Notes: generated by a model not told the origin, from the letters alone. Shown: positions 47,988-58,413, counted from the stretch's first letter. The stretch: 64,000 bases of DNA from Methylohalobius crimeensis 10Ki (GCF_000421465.1 NZ_ATXB01000001.1:2201001-2265000), one strand, 5' to 3'. Made by a program: numbers and translations.

Positions 47988-49711
47988 TGAATCGGCTCCA
48001 GATATTCGGCTTTCAATTGCAATCGGCGGCGGCCGCGAAAATCGTTGATGTCCAACTGATAAGCCATTCGCAACGCGCCGCAACCCAGCCACTTGGCGGG
48101 GTCGTCCAGGCCAAAAACGATCCCGTCCAAAGGGGGACCTCCCCGGGGCCGCAGGGACATTTTCAGATGCCGCTCTCCCACGACGCGAGCGTTCAACAAC
48201 TCGAAATCTCCCTCGAACACCGGTTCGGGAAAACCTTGTCCCCACGGCCCGCCCCGGCGCAGTTCGGTGGCCAGCCGAAGGGAGAAATCGGCTACCTGCA
48301 AAGGGCCGTCCGTATGAATCACGCTTTCCGGCGCGGATTCGCCCAGTTGCGCTTTCACCCGAGCGGCGAATAGTTCGGCGAAGAGATCGAAATCGCCGCT
48401 TTTCAAGGTCAAACCCGCCGCCATGGCGTGACCTCCGTAACGCACGATCAGGCCGGGACGGATAGCGTCGATTTCACTCAAAAAATCGCGAATGTGCAGG
48501 CCGGCTATGGAACGGGCCGATCCCTTCAAATAACCGTCTTCCCCTTGGGCGAAGGCGATGACCGGCAACCCCAATCGATCCTTGATGCGGGAAGCCAGAA
48601 TGCCGATCACTCCCTCGTGCCAAGCCGGATCGAACAAACATACCCCGGAAGACGCCCCGCGGTCCCACTCATCGGATTGCAAATATTCGAGCGCATCACT
48701 CTGCATTCGAGCCTCGATTTCCCGCCGTTCCCGGTTGAGCGTATCCAAGCGCCGGGCCAAAGAGCGCGCCTCGTCGAGATCGGCGCTGAGCAGGCACCGG
48801 ATACCCAAACCCATGTCCTCCAAGCGGCCGGCGGCATTCAGACGCGGCCCCAAGGCAAATCCCAAATCCGCAGCCACCAAGCCTTCCGGATCCCGGCCGG
48901 CCACCTCCAATAGCGCCCGAACGCCGGGGCGGGCGCGACCGGCGCGCATCCGCTCCAACCCCTGATGCACCAGAATGCGGTTGACCTCATCCAAGGGCAC
49001 CACGTCGGCCACCGTCCCCAAGGCGACCAGATCGAGCAATTCCGCCAAATTCGGCTCGGCCATACCCTGGAGTTGGAACCAATCCTGCGCGCGCAATCGG
49101 GTTCGCAAAGCGGTCAAAACGTAGAACATCACCCCCACCCCGGCCAAAGCCCGGCTGGGAAAGGAATCATCGGGCAAATTGGGATCGACGATCACATCGG
49201 CGTCCGGCAGACGTTCGCCCGGCAGGTGATGATCGGTGATCAGCACGTCCAGACCCGCGGCCTTGGCCGCCGCCACTCCCTCCAGGCTGGCGATCCCGTT
49301 ATCCACCGTCACCAACACTTGAGGCTTGCGATCCAAGATTTGCTCGACCAGTTGCGGTGTCAACCCGTAACCGAGGCGGAAGCGATCCGGAACGATGAAA
49401 TCCACCTGCCGTGCGCCCATGGCACGCAGGCCGGTGACCGCCAGGGCGCAGGCGGTGGCCCCGTCGGCGTCGTAATCGGCCACCACGAGTAGGCGTTCCC
49501 CGCGCTCCAAGGCCTGCGCCAATCGCGCGCTCATGGCATCGATGCCGGTCAAGGTCCACGGCGGCGGCAAGGCAGCCAGCGTTCGGTCGAGTTCGTCGGG
49601 ATGACGAATGCCCCGACTCAGATAGACGCGGGTCAGAACGGGATGCAGTCGGGACGGGAGGGAGTGAGGCTGCGCAGGTATCGGACGCTGGCGAATTTTT
49701 TTCCTACGCAT
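47984..49711 (-). CDS. recJ: Single-stranded-DNA-specific exonuclease RecJ
   Basis: 575 residues. 5'-3' single-strand exonuclease. The DHH phosphoesterase motifs are VADYDADGATA near 78, VTVDNGIAS near 130 and LITDHHLPGERLPDADVIVD near 157. A DHHA1 domain follows (RYGGHAMAAGL). Four bases after thrC and coupled to nadC. Confidence 0.96.
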   Translation of the reverse strand: MRRKKIRQRPIPAQPHSLPSRLHPVLTRVYLSRGIRHPDELDRTLAALPPPWTLTGIDAMSARLAQALERGERLLVVADYDADGATACALAVTGLRAMGARQVDFIVPDRFRLGYGLTPQLVEQILDRKPQVLVTVDNGIASLEGVAAAKAAGLDVLITDHHLPGERLPDADVIVDPNLPDDSFPSRALAGVGVMFYVLTALRTRLRAQDWFQLQGMAEPNLAELLDLVALGTVADVVPLDEVNRILVHQGLERMRAGRARPGVRALLEVAGRDPEGLVAADLGFALGPRLNAAGRLEDMGLGIRCLLSADLDEARSLARRLDTLNRERREIEARMQSDALEYLQSDEWDRGASSGVCLFDPAWHEGVIGILASRIKDRLGLPVIAFAQGEDGYLKGSARSIAGLHIRDFLSEIDAIRPGLIVRYGGHAMAAGLTLKSGDFDLFAELFAARVKAQLGESAPESVIHTDGPLQVADFSLRLATELRRGGPWGQGFPEPVFEGDFELLNARVVGERHLKMSLRPRGGPPLDGIVFGLDDPAKWLGCGALRMAYQLDINDFRGRRRLQLKAEYLEPIQ

Positions 49712-49715
49712 CCCC

Positions 49716-50786
49716 TCACAACCGTTCCAAAATCGCGCGCTTGACCGCCTCCAGTTCCGCCGCCACCGTTTGCGGGGTGACCTGGCACTGACGGATCGCG
49801 GTATCGGGATCCTTGAGGCCGTTGCCGGTAAGCGTGCAGACGAGCGTACTTCCCTCCGGAATTTTGCCGGTCTTCAGATCGTTGAGCGCCCCGGCGATGG
49901 AAACGGCCGAAGCCGGCTCACAGAAAATGCCTTCGTGATCGGCAAGCAATTTTTGCGCCTCGAGGATCTCGGCATCGGAAAAGCAGGCGAACCAGCCCCC
50001 CGATTCCCGCTGCGCCGTCCACGCTCCGTCCCAGGACTGGGGATGACCGATGCGGATCGCGGTGGCTACCGTTTCGGGATGATCCACCGGCTCGCCCTTG
50101 ACGAAAGGCGCCGCCCCTTCGGCCTGATAGCCGCACATCACCGGTCGTTTCGCCGCCACCCCATCGGCGTGGTATTCCCGATAGCCCTTCCAATAGGCGG
50201 TGATATTGCCCGCATTGCCCACCGGCAGGCAGTGATAATCGGGCGCTTTCCCCAAGGCATCCACGATCTCGAAGGCGGCGGTTTTCTGGCCCTCGATGCG
50301 ATAGGGGTTGATGGAATTGACGATGGAGACCGGCGCGTGATCGGCGATTTCCTTGACGATCCGCATGCCCGCATCGAAATTCCCTTGGATCTGGATCACC
50401 TCGGCGCCGTGCATCAGCGCCTGGGCGAGCTTGCCCATGGCGATCTTGCCTTCGGGAATCAACACGAAAGCGTGGATTCCGGCGCGCGCCGCGTAAGCCG
50501 CCGCCGATGCCGAGGTATTCCCGGTGGAAGCGCAAATCACCGCGCGGCTGCCTTCCTCGCGCACCGCGCGGGTCACCGCCACCGTCATGCCACGATCCTT
50601 GAAGGAACCGGTCGGGTTGAGGCCTTCGAATTTGACGTAGATCTCCGCCTCCTTGCCGATCAAACGCGGCAGATTTTCCAACCGGATCAGCGGGGTATCG
50701 CCCTCGCACAGACTGATGGGGGAGGTCTCCGGGGCGATGGGCAGGCGGTCGCGGTAACGGTCGATCAGACCAGTGTAACGGTTCAT
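49716..50786 (-). CDS. thrC: Threonine synthase
   Basis: 356 residues from ATG 50786. GGAG lies 5 bases before it, whereas the alternative GTG at 50792 overlaps that site and the hom TGA. PLP-dependent, converting O-phosphohomoserine to threonine. The PLP lysine lies in [12 protein letters not shown] near 60, with [17 protein letters not shown] near 83 and [13 protein letters not shown]. It follows hom directly. Confidence 0.95.
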   Translation of the reverse strand: MNRYTGLIDRYRDRLPIAPETSPISLCEGDTPLIRLENLPRLIGKEAEIYVKFEGLNPTGSFKDRGMTVAVTRAVREEGSRAVICASTGNTSASAAAYAARAGIHAFVLIPEGKIAMGKLAQALMHGAEVIQIQGNFDAGMRIVKEIADHAPVSIVNSINPYRIEGQKTAAFEIVDALGKAPDYHCLPVGNAGNITAYWKGYREYHADGVAAKRPVMCGYQAEGAAPFVKGEPVDHPETVATAIRIGHPQSWDGAWTAQRESGGWFACFSDAEILEAQKLLADHEGIFCEPASAVSIAGALNDLKTGKIPEGSTLVCTLTGNGLKDPDTAIRQCQVTPQTVAAELEAVKRAILERL

Positions 50787-50788
50787 GG

Positions 50789-52117
50789 TCACTCCAAGGT
50801 TTCCAGTCGAATTCGGTAAAGGGGTGCCTTGACGGCGGGCAAGGCTTCGATTTTCGCGGCAGCCGCATCCAAGGCTTTTTCCTTGACTTTGTGGGTGAGG
50901 AAAATCAACGGCAGATCCATTTGCCCCTCCTGGGGCTCTTTTTGGATCACCGCTTCGATGCTGATTTCGTGATCGGCCAAAATGCGGGCGATATCGGCCA
51001 GGACACCGGGCTGATCGGCCACCTTGAGGCGCAGATAGTAGGCGGTCTCGATCTCGCTGATGGGAAGGACCGGCAGATCGCTCAACGCATCGGGTTGAAA
51101 CGCCAAATGGGGCACTCGATTACCCGGATCGGCGGTGAATACCCGAACGACATCCACCAGATCGGCCACTACCGCCGACGCGGTCGGTTCGGCTCCGGCA
51201 CCCGGGCCGTAGTACAAAGTCGGCCCCACCGCGTCGCCCTTGACCACCACCGCGTTCATCACCCCTTCCACATTGGCCAGCAGGCGGCGTGCGGGAATCA
51301 AGCAGAGATGGACGCGCAATTCGATGCCATCGGGGGTCTGTCGGGCGATGCCCAGATGCTTGATCTGATAACCCAGCTCCTGGGCATAACGGATATCCTC
51401 GGGCGTGATCCGGGTGATACCCTCGGTATAGACCTTGTCGTACTGAAGGGGGATGCCGAAAGCGATGGCGGCGAGAATGGTCAGCTTATGGGCGGCGTCG
51501 ATTCCTTCCACGTCGAAGGCGGGATTGGCCTCGGCATAGCCCAACGCCTGGGCTTCGGTCAGCACATCGTCGAAAACCCGCCCTTGATCGCGCATGCCGG
51601 TGAGAATGAAATTGCCGGTGCCGTTGATGATCCCGGCCACCCACTCGATCCGGTTGCCCGTCAACCCTTCCCGAAGCACCTTGATGATGGGGATCCCCCC
51701 CGCCACCGCCGCTTCGAAGGCCACCATCACCCCCTGCTCCGAGGCCCGAGAAAAGATCTCGTTGCCGTGCAAGGCGATCAGGGCCTTGTTGGCGGTGACC
51801 ACGTGCTTGCCCAGCTCGATGGCGCGCAGCACCAACTCCTTGGCCAAGGAAGTACCGCCGATCAGTTCGGCGACGATGGCGATCTCGGGATCTTCCACCA
51901 CCTCCCAAGGATCGGTGACCAAATCGATGCCTTCGGTCCCGCAGATACGCGGCTTCTCCGGATCCCGGGTAAAAGCCTTGGCCACCTGAATTTCACGCCC
52001 GGCGCGGCGGGTGATCTCACGGGTGTTCCGGGCCAACACGTTCACCGTCCCGCCGCCCACGGTTCCCAGGCCTAAAAGGCCTATTTTGACCGGGTGCAAT
52101 TGTTTCTCCTCGTGCAT
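50789..52117 (-). CDS. hom: Homoserine dehydrogenase
   Basis: 442 residues. NAD(P) motif [15 protein letters not shown], then [18 protein letters not shown] and NGTGNFIL. C-terminal ACT regulatory domain at about 355-435 ([20 protein letters not shown]). It lacks a fused aspartokinase, so it is the monofunctional type. It makes homoserine for threonine and methionine. A hairpin lies in the gap upstream (52160-52176). Confidence 0.96.
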   Translation of the reverse strand: MHEEKQLHPVKIGLLGLGTVGGGTVNVLARNTREITRRAGREIQVAKAFTRDPEKPRICGTEGIDLVTDPWEVVEDPEIAIVAELIGGTSLAKELVLRAIELGKHVVTANKALIALHGNEIFSRASEQGVMVAFEAAVAGGIPIIKVLREGLTGNRIEWVAGIINGTGNFILTGMRDQGRVFDDVLTEAQALGYAEANPAFDVEGIDAAHKLTILAAIAFGIPLQYDKVYTEGITRITPEDIRYAQELGYQIKHLGIARQTPDGIELRVHLCLIPARRLLANVEGVMNAVVVKGDAVGPTLYYGPGAGAEPTASAVVADLVDVVRVFTADPGNRVPHLAFQPDALSDLPVLPISEIETAYYLRLKVADQPGVLADIARILADHEISIEAVIQKEPQEGQMDLPLIFLTHKVKEKALDAAAAKIEALPAVKAPLYRIRLETLE

Positions 52118-52159
52118 ACTGAAAATTAATTGGGTTTCAATCCGGCTCGCTCAGACGCT

Positions 52160-52176
52160 CCCCTCTCGCAGAGGGG
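52160..52176 (-). promoter_or_regulatory. Short hairpin between alaC and hom
   Basis: CCCCTCT-CGC-AGAGGGG, a perfect 7-pair stem extendable by one G-T pair, in the 65-base gap. No T-tract follows, so it is not a typical terminator. It could be a processing or attenuation structure. Confidence 0.4.
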
Positions 52177-52182
52177 GCGGCA

Positions 52183-53367
52183 TTATAGCGTGCCGTCCTT
52201 CCGCATCATATGGCGGATTCCACGAATGGCCTGACGCGTGCGGTGCTCGTTCTCGATCAGGCCGAAACGCACAAATCCCTCCCCGTACTGGCCGAAACCG
52301 ATGCCCGGGGAGACCGCCACCTTGGCTTCCAACAACAATTTCTTGGAAAATTCCAACGAACCCATCGCTCGATAGGGTTCCGGAATGGGCGTCCAAACGA
52401 ACATGGTCGCCTTGGGTTTTTCCACCTCCCAACCCAATTGCATGAGCCCGTCGCACAACACATCCCTGCGGCGGCGATACATGTCGCGAATTTCGGCGAC
52501 GCAATCCTGCGGTCCTTCCAAAGCGGTGATCGCGGCGATCTGAATCGGGGTGAACATGCCGTAGTCGAGATAGGACTTAAGCCTTCCCAGCGCCGCCACC
52601 AATTCCCGATTGCCGCACATGAAGCCTACCCGCCAACCGGGCATATTGTAGCTTTTGGAGAGAGAATAAAACTCCACCGCCATATCCATCGCCCCCGGCA
52701 CTTGCAATATCGAGGGCGCCTTGTAGCCGTCGAAAACGATGTCGGCGTAGGCGATATCGTTGACCAACCAAATCCGGTACTCCCGGGCAATCGCCACCAC
52801 CCGCTCGAAAAATTCCAGCTCCACGCACTGAGTGGTGGGGTTGGCCGGGAAGTTCAGGATCAGCATCTTGGGACGCGGCCACAAATCGCGGATGGCCTGC
52901 TCCAATTCCTCGAAGAAATCGCGGCCCGAAGTCAACGGCACATGGCGGATATCCGCTCCCGCGATCACGCATCCGTAGGGATGGATGGGATAGGCCGGAT
53001 TGGGTACCAACACCACATCCCCGGGGCCGAGGGTGGCAAGCGCCAGATGGGCCAACCCCTCCTTGGAGCCGATGGTGACGATCGCCTGGGACTCGGGGTC
53101 CAATTGGACATCGTAACGCTGCGCGTACCAGTCGCAAATCGCCTTGCGCAAACGGGGGATGCCCTTGGACAGGGAATAGCGATGGGTCGTCTCCCGCTGA
53201 GCCGCCTCCACCAGCTTGTCGGTGATGTGGCGGGGAGGCGGCTGGTCGGGATTGCCCATCCCGAAATCGATAATGTCCTCTCCCGCCGCCCGCTGCTTGG
53301 CCTTGAGCTGATTGACGATATTGAACACATAGGGGGGAAGGCGCTTGATGCGCTGAAATTCTTCCAT
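52183..53367 (-). CDS. alaC: Class I aminotransferase, AlaC type
   Basis: 394 residues. PLP lysine in [15 protein letters not shown] near 233 and the PLP-binding [11 protein letters not shown] near 165. N-terminal [19 protein letters not shown] matches the glutamate-pyruvate transaminase AlaC/YfdZ, which is frequently encoded before hom and thrC. Start ATG 53367 has only a weak ribosome-binding site. Confidence 0.88.
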   Translation of the reverse strand: MEEFQRIKRLPPYVFNIVNQLKAKQRAAGEDIIDFGMGNPDQPPPRHITDKLVEAAQRETTHRYSLSKGIPRLRKAICDWYAQRYDVQLDPESQAIVTIGSKEGLAHLALATLGPGDVVLVPNPAYPIHPYGCVIAGADIRHVPLTSGRDFFEELEQAIRDLWPRPKMLILNFPANPTTQCVELEFFERVVAIAREYRIWLVNDIAYADIVFDGYKAPSILQVPGAMDMAVEFYSLSKSYNMPGWRVGFMCGNRELVAALGRLKSYLDYGMFTPIQIAAITALEGPQDCVAEIRDMYRRRRDVLCDGLMQLGWEVEKPKATMFVWTPIPEPYRAMGSLEFSKKLLLEAKVAVSPGIGFGQYGEGFVRFGLIENEHRTRQAIRGIRHMMRKDGTL

Positions 53368-53442
53368 GGAAATTTCTCAGAACTTCTTTCGCTTGAATAA
53401 ACGAATATTGTGCTACTTAATAAGTATTAATGCCACTGGCTT

Positions 53443-55848
53443 CTAGCCGGATCGCTCCGAACTCTCGAGGCGCTTTTCCGCGTCCAGAACGATCTGGGTG
53501 GTTTTGAGCACCGCATCGGGATTCAAACTCATGGAATCGATACCGCAAGCGACCAAGAATTCGGCCATTTCAGGATAATCCGAGGGGGCCTGGCCGCACA
53601 AACCCGAATGCACGCCGTTGCGGCGGCAACCCTCGACGGCCAAGCGGATCATGTTTTTCACCCCCTCGTCGCGTTCGTCGTAATCGAAGGCCACCAGCGC
53701 CGAATCCCGGTCCACTCCCAAGGTCAACTGGGTCAGATCGTTAGAGCCGATGGAAAAACCGTCGAAATACTCGGCAAACCGGTCGATCTGGACCACGTTG
53801 TTGGGAATTTCGCACATGCAATAGACCTTGAGATCCCGCTTGCCGCGCTCGAGCCCCAATTCGGCCATTTTCGCCATTACCTTCTCGGCCTCGTCCACCC
53901 GCCGCACGAACGGCAACATCAACACCACGTTGGTCAACCCCATCTCCTCGCGCACCCGCTTCATCGCCGCGCACTCCAGGGCGAACCCTTCCGAGTACGC
54001 CGAATGGGCATAGCGGGCCGAGCCGCGGAATCCCAGCATGGGGTTGGCCTCGTCGGGTTCGAACCAACGCCCGCCTAGCAAGGATGCGTATTCGTTGGTC
54101 TTGAAGTCGGACATCCGGACCACCACCGGCTTGGGATAGAAAGCCGCGGCGATGGTGCCAATCCCTTCGGCAAGGTTGCGGATGAAAAATTCCTTCGGAT
54201 CGCGATAACCCCGGGTCAATTTCTCGATCGCCGCCCGCTCCTGCGAATCTTCCACTTGCTCGGGGTGCACCAGCGCCATGGGGTGGACTTTGATCGATTC
54301 GTTGATGATGAATTCCATGCGCGCCAAGCCGACGCCGTCATTGGGGATGAACGAGGTTTGGAATGCCAAATCCGGGTTGCCGAGGTTGATCATGATCTCC
54401 GTCTTGGGGCGCGCCATATCGGACAAGTCCACCTCTTCCACCGTATACGAGACTTCCCCTTCATAGATTCTCCCCACGTCCCCCTCGGCACAGGAGACGG
54501 TAACCATTTGACCGTCCTTCAAAACCTCGGTGGCCTCGCCGCCGCCCACCACCGCCGGGATCCCGAGCTCCCGGGCGACGATCGCCGCATGGCAGGTTCT
54601 GCCGCCGCGGTTGGTGACGATCGCGGCGGCGGTTTTCATGACCGGCTCCCAATCCGGGGTGGTGATATCCGCCACCAGCACTTCGCCGGGCCGAAATTCG
54701 GACAGGCGGCGCACATCGGAAATCACCTGCGCCTTTCCCGCCGCGATTTTATTGCCCACCGCGCGCCCTTCCAACAACACCTTGCCGCTCCCGGTCAGGC
54801 GATGCTCCTCCAGGACGGTCGCGCTCTTCTGGGAGGCGACCGTCTCGGGACGCGCCTGGACCAGATACAATTGATCGTCGATCCCGTCCTTGGCCCACTC
54901 CATATCCATGGGACGCCCATAGTGGTCTTCCACCTTGATCGCATACTCGGCCAGGAGATGGACATCGTCGTCACTGAGACAGAAAAGCTCCCGCTCGGCG
55001 TGAGGGACCGGCACGTTGCGAGTGGTCTGCTGGCCGCCTTCGGCATAAATCATTTTGATCTTTTTCGAGCCGGGCCGGCGTCGCAGCACCGACCGATATC
55101 CTTGGCGGAAGGTGGGTTTGAAAACGTAAAATTCGTCCGGATCCACCGCCCCCTGCACCACGTTTTCACCCAACCCGTAACTGCCGGTAATAAACACGGC
55201 ATCGCGAAAACCGGTTTCCGTATCCAGCGAGAACATGACGCCGCTGGCGGCCAGATCGGAACGCACCATTTTCTGCACCCCCACCGACAAGGCGACCTTG
55301 AAGTGATCGAATCCGCGATCGACGCGGTAATGGATGGCGCGGTCGGTGAACAAACTGGCGAAACAGCGCCGAATCGATTCGACCAGCGCCTCTCCACTGC
55401 GAATGTTGAGATAGGTTTCCTGCTGGCCGGCGAAACTGGCGGTGGGCAAATCCTCGGCGGTCGCGGACGACCGTACCGCGACGCTCAGATCCTCCCCGTA
55501 CTCCGCTTCCAATTTTTCATAAGCGGCGAAGATTTCCTCGCGCAGATCGTCCGGAACACCCGCTTCATAGACAATTTGCCGGGCACGGCTGCCGGCTCGC
55601 TTCAGATCGCTCATATTATCGGAATCCAGTCCGTCCAGGGCTTGATGCAGCGACTGCCAGGCATCCGCCTTGTCGAGCATGTAGCGGTAACCTTCCGCGG
55701 TGATCGCAAACCCATTGGGCACCTTGACCCCCTCGGACATCAACGCCCGGTACATCTCCCCCAGGGAAGCGTTTTTACCTCCCACCGAAGGCACATCGTC
55801 GATACCCAGCTCGGAAAAAAAACGGATGAACCGATAATCCTGCGCCAT
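53443..55848 (-). CDS. ppsA: Phosphoenolpyruvate synthase
   Basis: 801 residues, full length. It converts pyruvate and ATP to PEP, AMP and phosphate. N-terminal ATP-binding domain (SVGGKNASLGEMYRAL; AVRSSATAEDLPTASFAGQQ). The phosphohistidine domain has catalytic GGRTCHAAIVARELG near 415. The C-terminal TIM barrel has GSNDLTQLTLGVDRDS and GLCGQAPSD. GGGGAGGGCG precedes the ATG. The long upstream gap contains the structured repeat at 55941-56104. Confidence 0.97.
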   Translation of the reverse strand: MAQDYRFIRFFSELGIDDVPSVGGKNASLGEMYRALMSEGVKVPNGFAITAEGYRYMLDKADAWQSLHQALDGLDSDNMSDLKRAGSRARQIVYEAGVPDDLREEIFAAYEKLEAEYGEDLSVAVRSSATAEDLPTASFAGQQETYLNIRSGEALVESIRRCFASLFTDRAIHYRVDRGFDHFKVALSVGVQKMVRSDLAASGVMFSLDTETGFRDAVFITGSYGLGENVVQGAVDPDEFYVFKPTFRQGYRSVLRRRPGSKKIKMIYAEGGQQTTRNVPVPHAERELFCLSDDDVHLLAEYAIKVEDHYGRPMDMEWAKDGIDDQLYLVQARPETVASQKSATVLEEHRLTGSGKVLLEGRAVGNKIAAGKAQVISDVRRLSEFRPGEVLVADITTPDWEPVMKTAAAIVTNRGGRTCHAAIVARELGIPAVVGGGEATEVLKDGQMVTVSCAEGDVGRIYEGEVSYTVEEVDLSDMARPKTEIMINLGNPDLAFQTSFIPNDGVGLARMEFIINESIKVHPMALVHPEQVEDSQERAAIEKLTRGYRDPKEFFIRNLAEGIGTIAAAFYPKPVVVRMSDFKTNEYASLLGGRWFEPDEANPMLGFRGSARYAHSAYSEGFALECAAMKRVREEMGLTNVVLMLPFVRRVDEAEKVMAKMAELGLERGKRDLKVYCMCEIPNNVVQIDRFAEYFDGFSIGSNDLTQLTLGVDRDSALVAFDYDERDEGVKNMIRLAVEGCRRNGVHSGLCGQAPSDYPEMAEFLVACGIDSMSLNPDAVLKTTQIVLDAEKRLESSERSG

Positions 55849-56261
55849 GACGCCCTCCCCGGTGCTCGTTCAAATTATTTCCATTATGCCTGTTTCGGCG
55901 CCGGGAAACAGACCCAAAACGCGCTCCCTTTTCATTCTATGAGGCTGTTTACAAAGCTGACCCGAAGTAGGGTCCGGCGGCTTGACCTCCGGGACGCCAT
56001 GAACCCGTCCCTGGGGGCTCGAATCGCGACCGTCCGGGTCGCGAACGCCCTCCGGTCAAGCCGCCGGACCCCACCCCAATTTGAATCGCTTTGCAAATAG
56101 CCTCTATGAAGCGGCTCGACCGCCGCTGGCAATGCTGTCGGGAGGGTTCTTGTTCGGCGGCCTCTGGCACTGGCGGGGCGCGCCGGCGGCGTTTTTGCCC
56201 ACGGCCGCCCCTACCGCCGTCTCAACAAGTGGGTTGGTGATTCTTACGCGGCGTACCCCGC
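55849..56261. other. 413-base intergenic region between ppsA and pfkB
   Basis: It holds the structured repeat copy B (55941-56104). 55849-55940 is ppsA upstream DNA with no confident promoter. 56105-56261 is GC-rich with no supported gene. A plus-strand open frame ending at TAA 56265 looks partly protein-like (RPYRRLNKWVGDSYAAYPA) and could be a gene remnant, but no start, ribosome-binding site or family is evident. Confidence 0.6.
55941..56104. repeat. Structured intergenic repeat, copy B, with MITE-like outer arms
   Basis: Outer arms 55941-55957 and 56088-56104 (GAGGCTGTTTACAAAGC against GAGGCTATTTGCAAAGC, 15 of 17 matched) are flanked by TAT on both sides, a possible target duplication. 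Inside, arms 55971-55987 and 56054-56070 pair perfectly over 17 bases. A further hairpin spans 56024-56044 (TCGCGACC / GGTCGCGA). The core 55995-56047 is homologous in layout to copy A at 23416-23467. It has no coding content. Confidence 0.8.
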
Positions 56262-57200
56262 CTAATCGACGACCCGCATTTCAATCTGTTCCATCAGCTC
56301 CGGCAGATCCTCCGGATCAAACAGCTCGGTCCCCGGTTGCCCCACGGTGCCGACACTGCACGCCACCGCCAGCCGCAGGATGTCGTCGAGCGCGTCCTCC
56401 CGGGCGAATCCCGCCACCAAGCCTCCCACCATGGAATCGCCGGCGCCCACGCTGGAACGGACCTTCACTTTGGGCGGTATCGCGTGATAGGTGCCTTCCG
56501 CCCCGGTCAGCAAAGCTCCCTCCTTGCCCAAGGAAACACATACATAGTCCACGCCGGACCGCTGAATCCGTTGGGCTTCGGTCGCTACCGCCCGGATATC
56601 GGTTAATTTGCGTCCGGTGATCAACTCCAGTTCATAGAGATTCGGCTTGATCAAAAAAGGCTTGGCTTCGATCCCTCGCCTGAGAAGCGCCCCATGGGCA
56701 TCCAAAACCGGTCGCCCGCCCGCGGCGCGGATTGGATGGATGAAAGTCGCATACACGTCTTCCGAAACGCCCGGAGGAACGGATCCGGTCACCACGCCGT
56801 AGCCGTTCCCCACCCGGCCAACGAAACGTTGCCGCAAGGAATCCAGAATTGTCTGGGGAAACTGCGGCCCGATTCCGCTGACCTCGTATTGGGAGGCGGT
56901 TTCCGACTCGAGGATGGTGGCATTGATACGGGTCTCTCCATCCACCCAGACATAGACCGGATCGTCTACATGCTGGCCCAACAGGCGTTCCAAAAATTGC
57001 CCCGTTTCTCCCGCCAGCAAGCAAACATTGCTCGCGGTCACATCGAGGCGTTTGAGCGCTCTGCCCACATTGATCCCATTACCGCCGGGATCGAAGCGGG
57101 TGGCGTCCGCATGGGCTTTTTGGTCGCGGATCAAGCGTTCGATTTCGTAGGTGACATCCACCGCCGGATTGAGGGTTAGGGTTGCGATGGGCATAGGCAT
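56262..57200 (-). CDS. pfkB: PfkB-family sugar-phosphate kinase (6-phosphofructokinase II-like)
   Basis: 312 residues. PfkB signatures are FDPGGNGINVGRALKRL near 37 and the ATP/catalytic motif VRSSVGAGDSMVGG near 250. LTLNPAVDVTYEI, VTGSVPPGV and VSLGKEGALLTGAEG follow E. coli Pfk-2 (PfkB) closely. It probably phosphorylates fructose-6-phosphate, although 1-phosphofructokinase (FruK) and tagatose-6-phosphate kinase look similar. It begins immediately after the siaD stop, so it is in the sia transcript. Confidence 0.85.
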   Translation of the reverse strand: MPMPIATLTLNPAVDVTYEIERLIRDQKAHADATRFDPGGNGINVGRALKRLDVTASNVCLLAGETGQFLERLLGQHVDDPVYVWVDGETRINATILESETASQYEVSGIGPQFPQTILDSLRQRFVGRVGNGYGVVTGSVPPGVSEDVYATFIHPIRAAGGRPVLDAHGALLRRGIEAKPFLIKPNLYELELITGRKLTDIRAVATEAQRIQRSGVDYVCVSLGKEGALLTGAEGTYHAIPPKVKVRSSVGAGDSMVGGLVAGFAREDALDDILRLAVACSVGTVGQPGTELFDPEDLPELMEQIEMRVVD

Positions 57201-58019
57201 TCAAGCGTTGACATATCGATTTCTGCCCCGATGTTTGGCCTTGTACAAGGCGTCATCGGCGCGTTTAAGCACATGATCCACCGGTTCGCCCATGCGCCAC
57301 TGGGTCAAACCGACGCTCACCGTGACCTGGCAACGGGCATTTTCTTCGGAAAGCGGTATCGTGCAGGAAGAGATGGTCCGGCAAAGACGCTCAACAATCG
57401 GCTGCGCCGCGGCCTGATCGGTCTGGGGCAACAAAATCAGAAACTCTTCTCCGCCCCAGCGGCCGCAGACATCATATTCACGGAGCATTCCCTTGAGGGT
57501 CGAGGCGACCCACACGAGCACCTCGTCCCCGACGACGTGGCCGTATCGGTCATTGATTTGCTTGAAATGATCGATATCCACCAGCGCCACGGTCAATTCT
57601 TGCATTAAGCGCTTGGCTTGACTGATTTCGGTATTCAAGCGCTCCATCATGCAGCGGCGGTTGGGCAAGTCGGTCAGCTCGTCGCGCATGGACAAATAAT
57701 GCAAACGCCGATTCACATCGCGCAACATATACTGATAGCGGTCGCTGATCCGGATGATTTTCTCCAGCTTCCGCAGCTGCCGTTGATAACGCATGGCGTA
57801 ACTCTTGCCACGCTCCCGCTCGGCATTCTGGTAGCGATCGGCGATCCGAGTGATCTTCTCCAATTGATGCAAATGTTGCCGATAGCGGGAGAATAAATCT
57901 GCTAAAGCTTCCCGCAAGGGTTGACCGGCATAGCTCGGATCTTCCAACAATTCCTCGATGACTTGATCGAGGGAAGTTTCGTCCCGGTGAAATTGAATTT
58001 CCGCTCGGCTTTCTCCCAT
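57201..58019 (-). CDS. siaD: Diguanylate cyclase SiaD
   Basis: 272 residues from the ATG at 58019, which overlaps the siaC TGA (ATGA). A longer frame from 58061 would overlap siaC by 43 bases. The N-terminal half is helical (coiled coil about 40-110). GGDEF domain covers about 112-272 with the active-site motif GGEEF at 189-193 and an RxxD inhibitory site REYD at 180-183, five residues before it. It makes cyclic di-GMP. In Pseudomonas, SiaD is active only when bound by unphosphorylated SiaC. pfkB follows with no gap. Confidence 0.92.
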   Translation of the reverse strand: MGESRAEIQFHRDETSLDQVIEELLEDPSYAGQPLREALADLFSRYRQHLHQLEKITRIADRYQNAERERGKSYAMRYQRQLRKLEKIIRISDRYQYMLRDVNRRLHYLSMRDELTDLPNRRCMMERLNTEISQAKRLMQELTVALVDIDHFKQINDRYGHVVGDEVLVWVASTLKGMLREYDVCGRWGGEEFLILLPQTDQAAAQPIVERLCRTISSCTIPLSEENARCQVTVSVGLTQWRMGEPVDHVLKRADDALYKAKHRGRNRYVNA

Positions 58020-58408
58020 CACTCTTCCGCAAGCGTCAAAATATGGAATGGAAAAGTACAATCTTCCTTGAATTCTTCCGCCAACTCGGCCAATCGTTCG
58101 TTTTCCTGATCATAGTACCAACTAACCCGGACCGGTTTGTCAGCCCGATGCGCGGCTTCCAGCAAATCCAGGATCTCCATCAACGAACGGATACTGCTGG
58201 TATTCAGATAAAGCAGGAACAAATCCACCTGGAGCGTCCTGTCGGTTTCGACCAGAAACCGTTCGACCCAATCGATCACCGGTTGAAAAAATTCGAAAGA
58301 ATTTTCCGGATAGGAATCCCCCCGCATTACCAACCGTCCAGCCGCCCAATTGGAGATGATCTCGGGCGTGGACCCCGTACTCGGAATGGTGAAATCTTGC
58401 ATAGCCAT
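58019..58408 (-). CDS. siaC: SiaC regulator (DUF1987)
   Basis: 129 residues. Full-length SiaC with GDSYPENSFEFFQPVIDWVE and YLNTSSIRSLMEILDLLEAA. The threonine in LNTSS is residue 70 from ATG 58408, or 68 if the ATG two codons later is used. That is the position phosphorylated by SiaB in Pseudomonas. When unphosphorylated, SiaC binds and activates SiaD. It lies five bases after siaB and overlaps siaD. Confidence 0.92.
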   Translation of the reverse strand: MAMQDFTIPSTGSTPEIISNWAAGRLVMRGDSYPENSFEFFQPVIDWVERFLVETDRTLQVDLFLLYLNTSSIRSLMEILDLLEAAHRADKPVRVSWYYDQENERLAELAEEFKEDCTFPFHILTLAEE

Positions 58409-58413
58409 TGATT

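Noticed and set aside
54050-54075. GGGTTCGAACC, resembling a tRNA T-arm
   Set aside because: It lies inside the ppsA coding sequence with no acceptor or anticodon stem around it.
54256-56100. Long 614-codon plus-strand open frame opposite ppsA
   Set aside because: Antisense shadow of a clearly conserved gene. Histidine-, arginine- and glycine-rich composition typical of reverse-strand reading in GC-rich DNA; no motifs.
56105-56265. Plus-strand frame ending in a protein-like RPYRRLNKWVGDSYAAYPA
   Set aside because: No start codon with ribosome-binding site and no recognised family; it overlaps the pfkB stop. It may be a remnant, but this cannot be supported.
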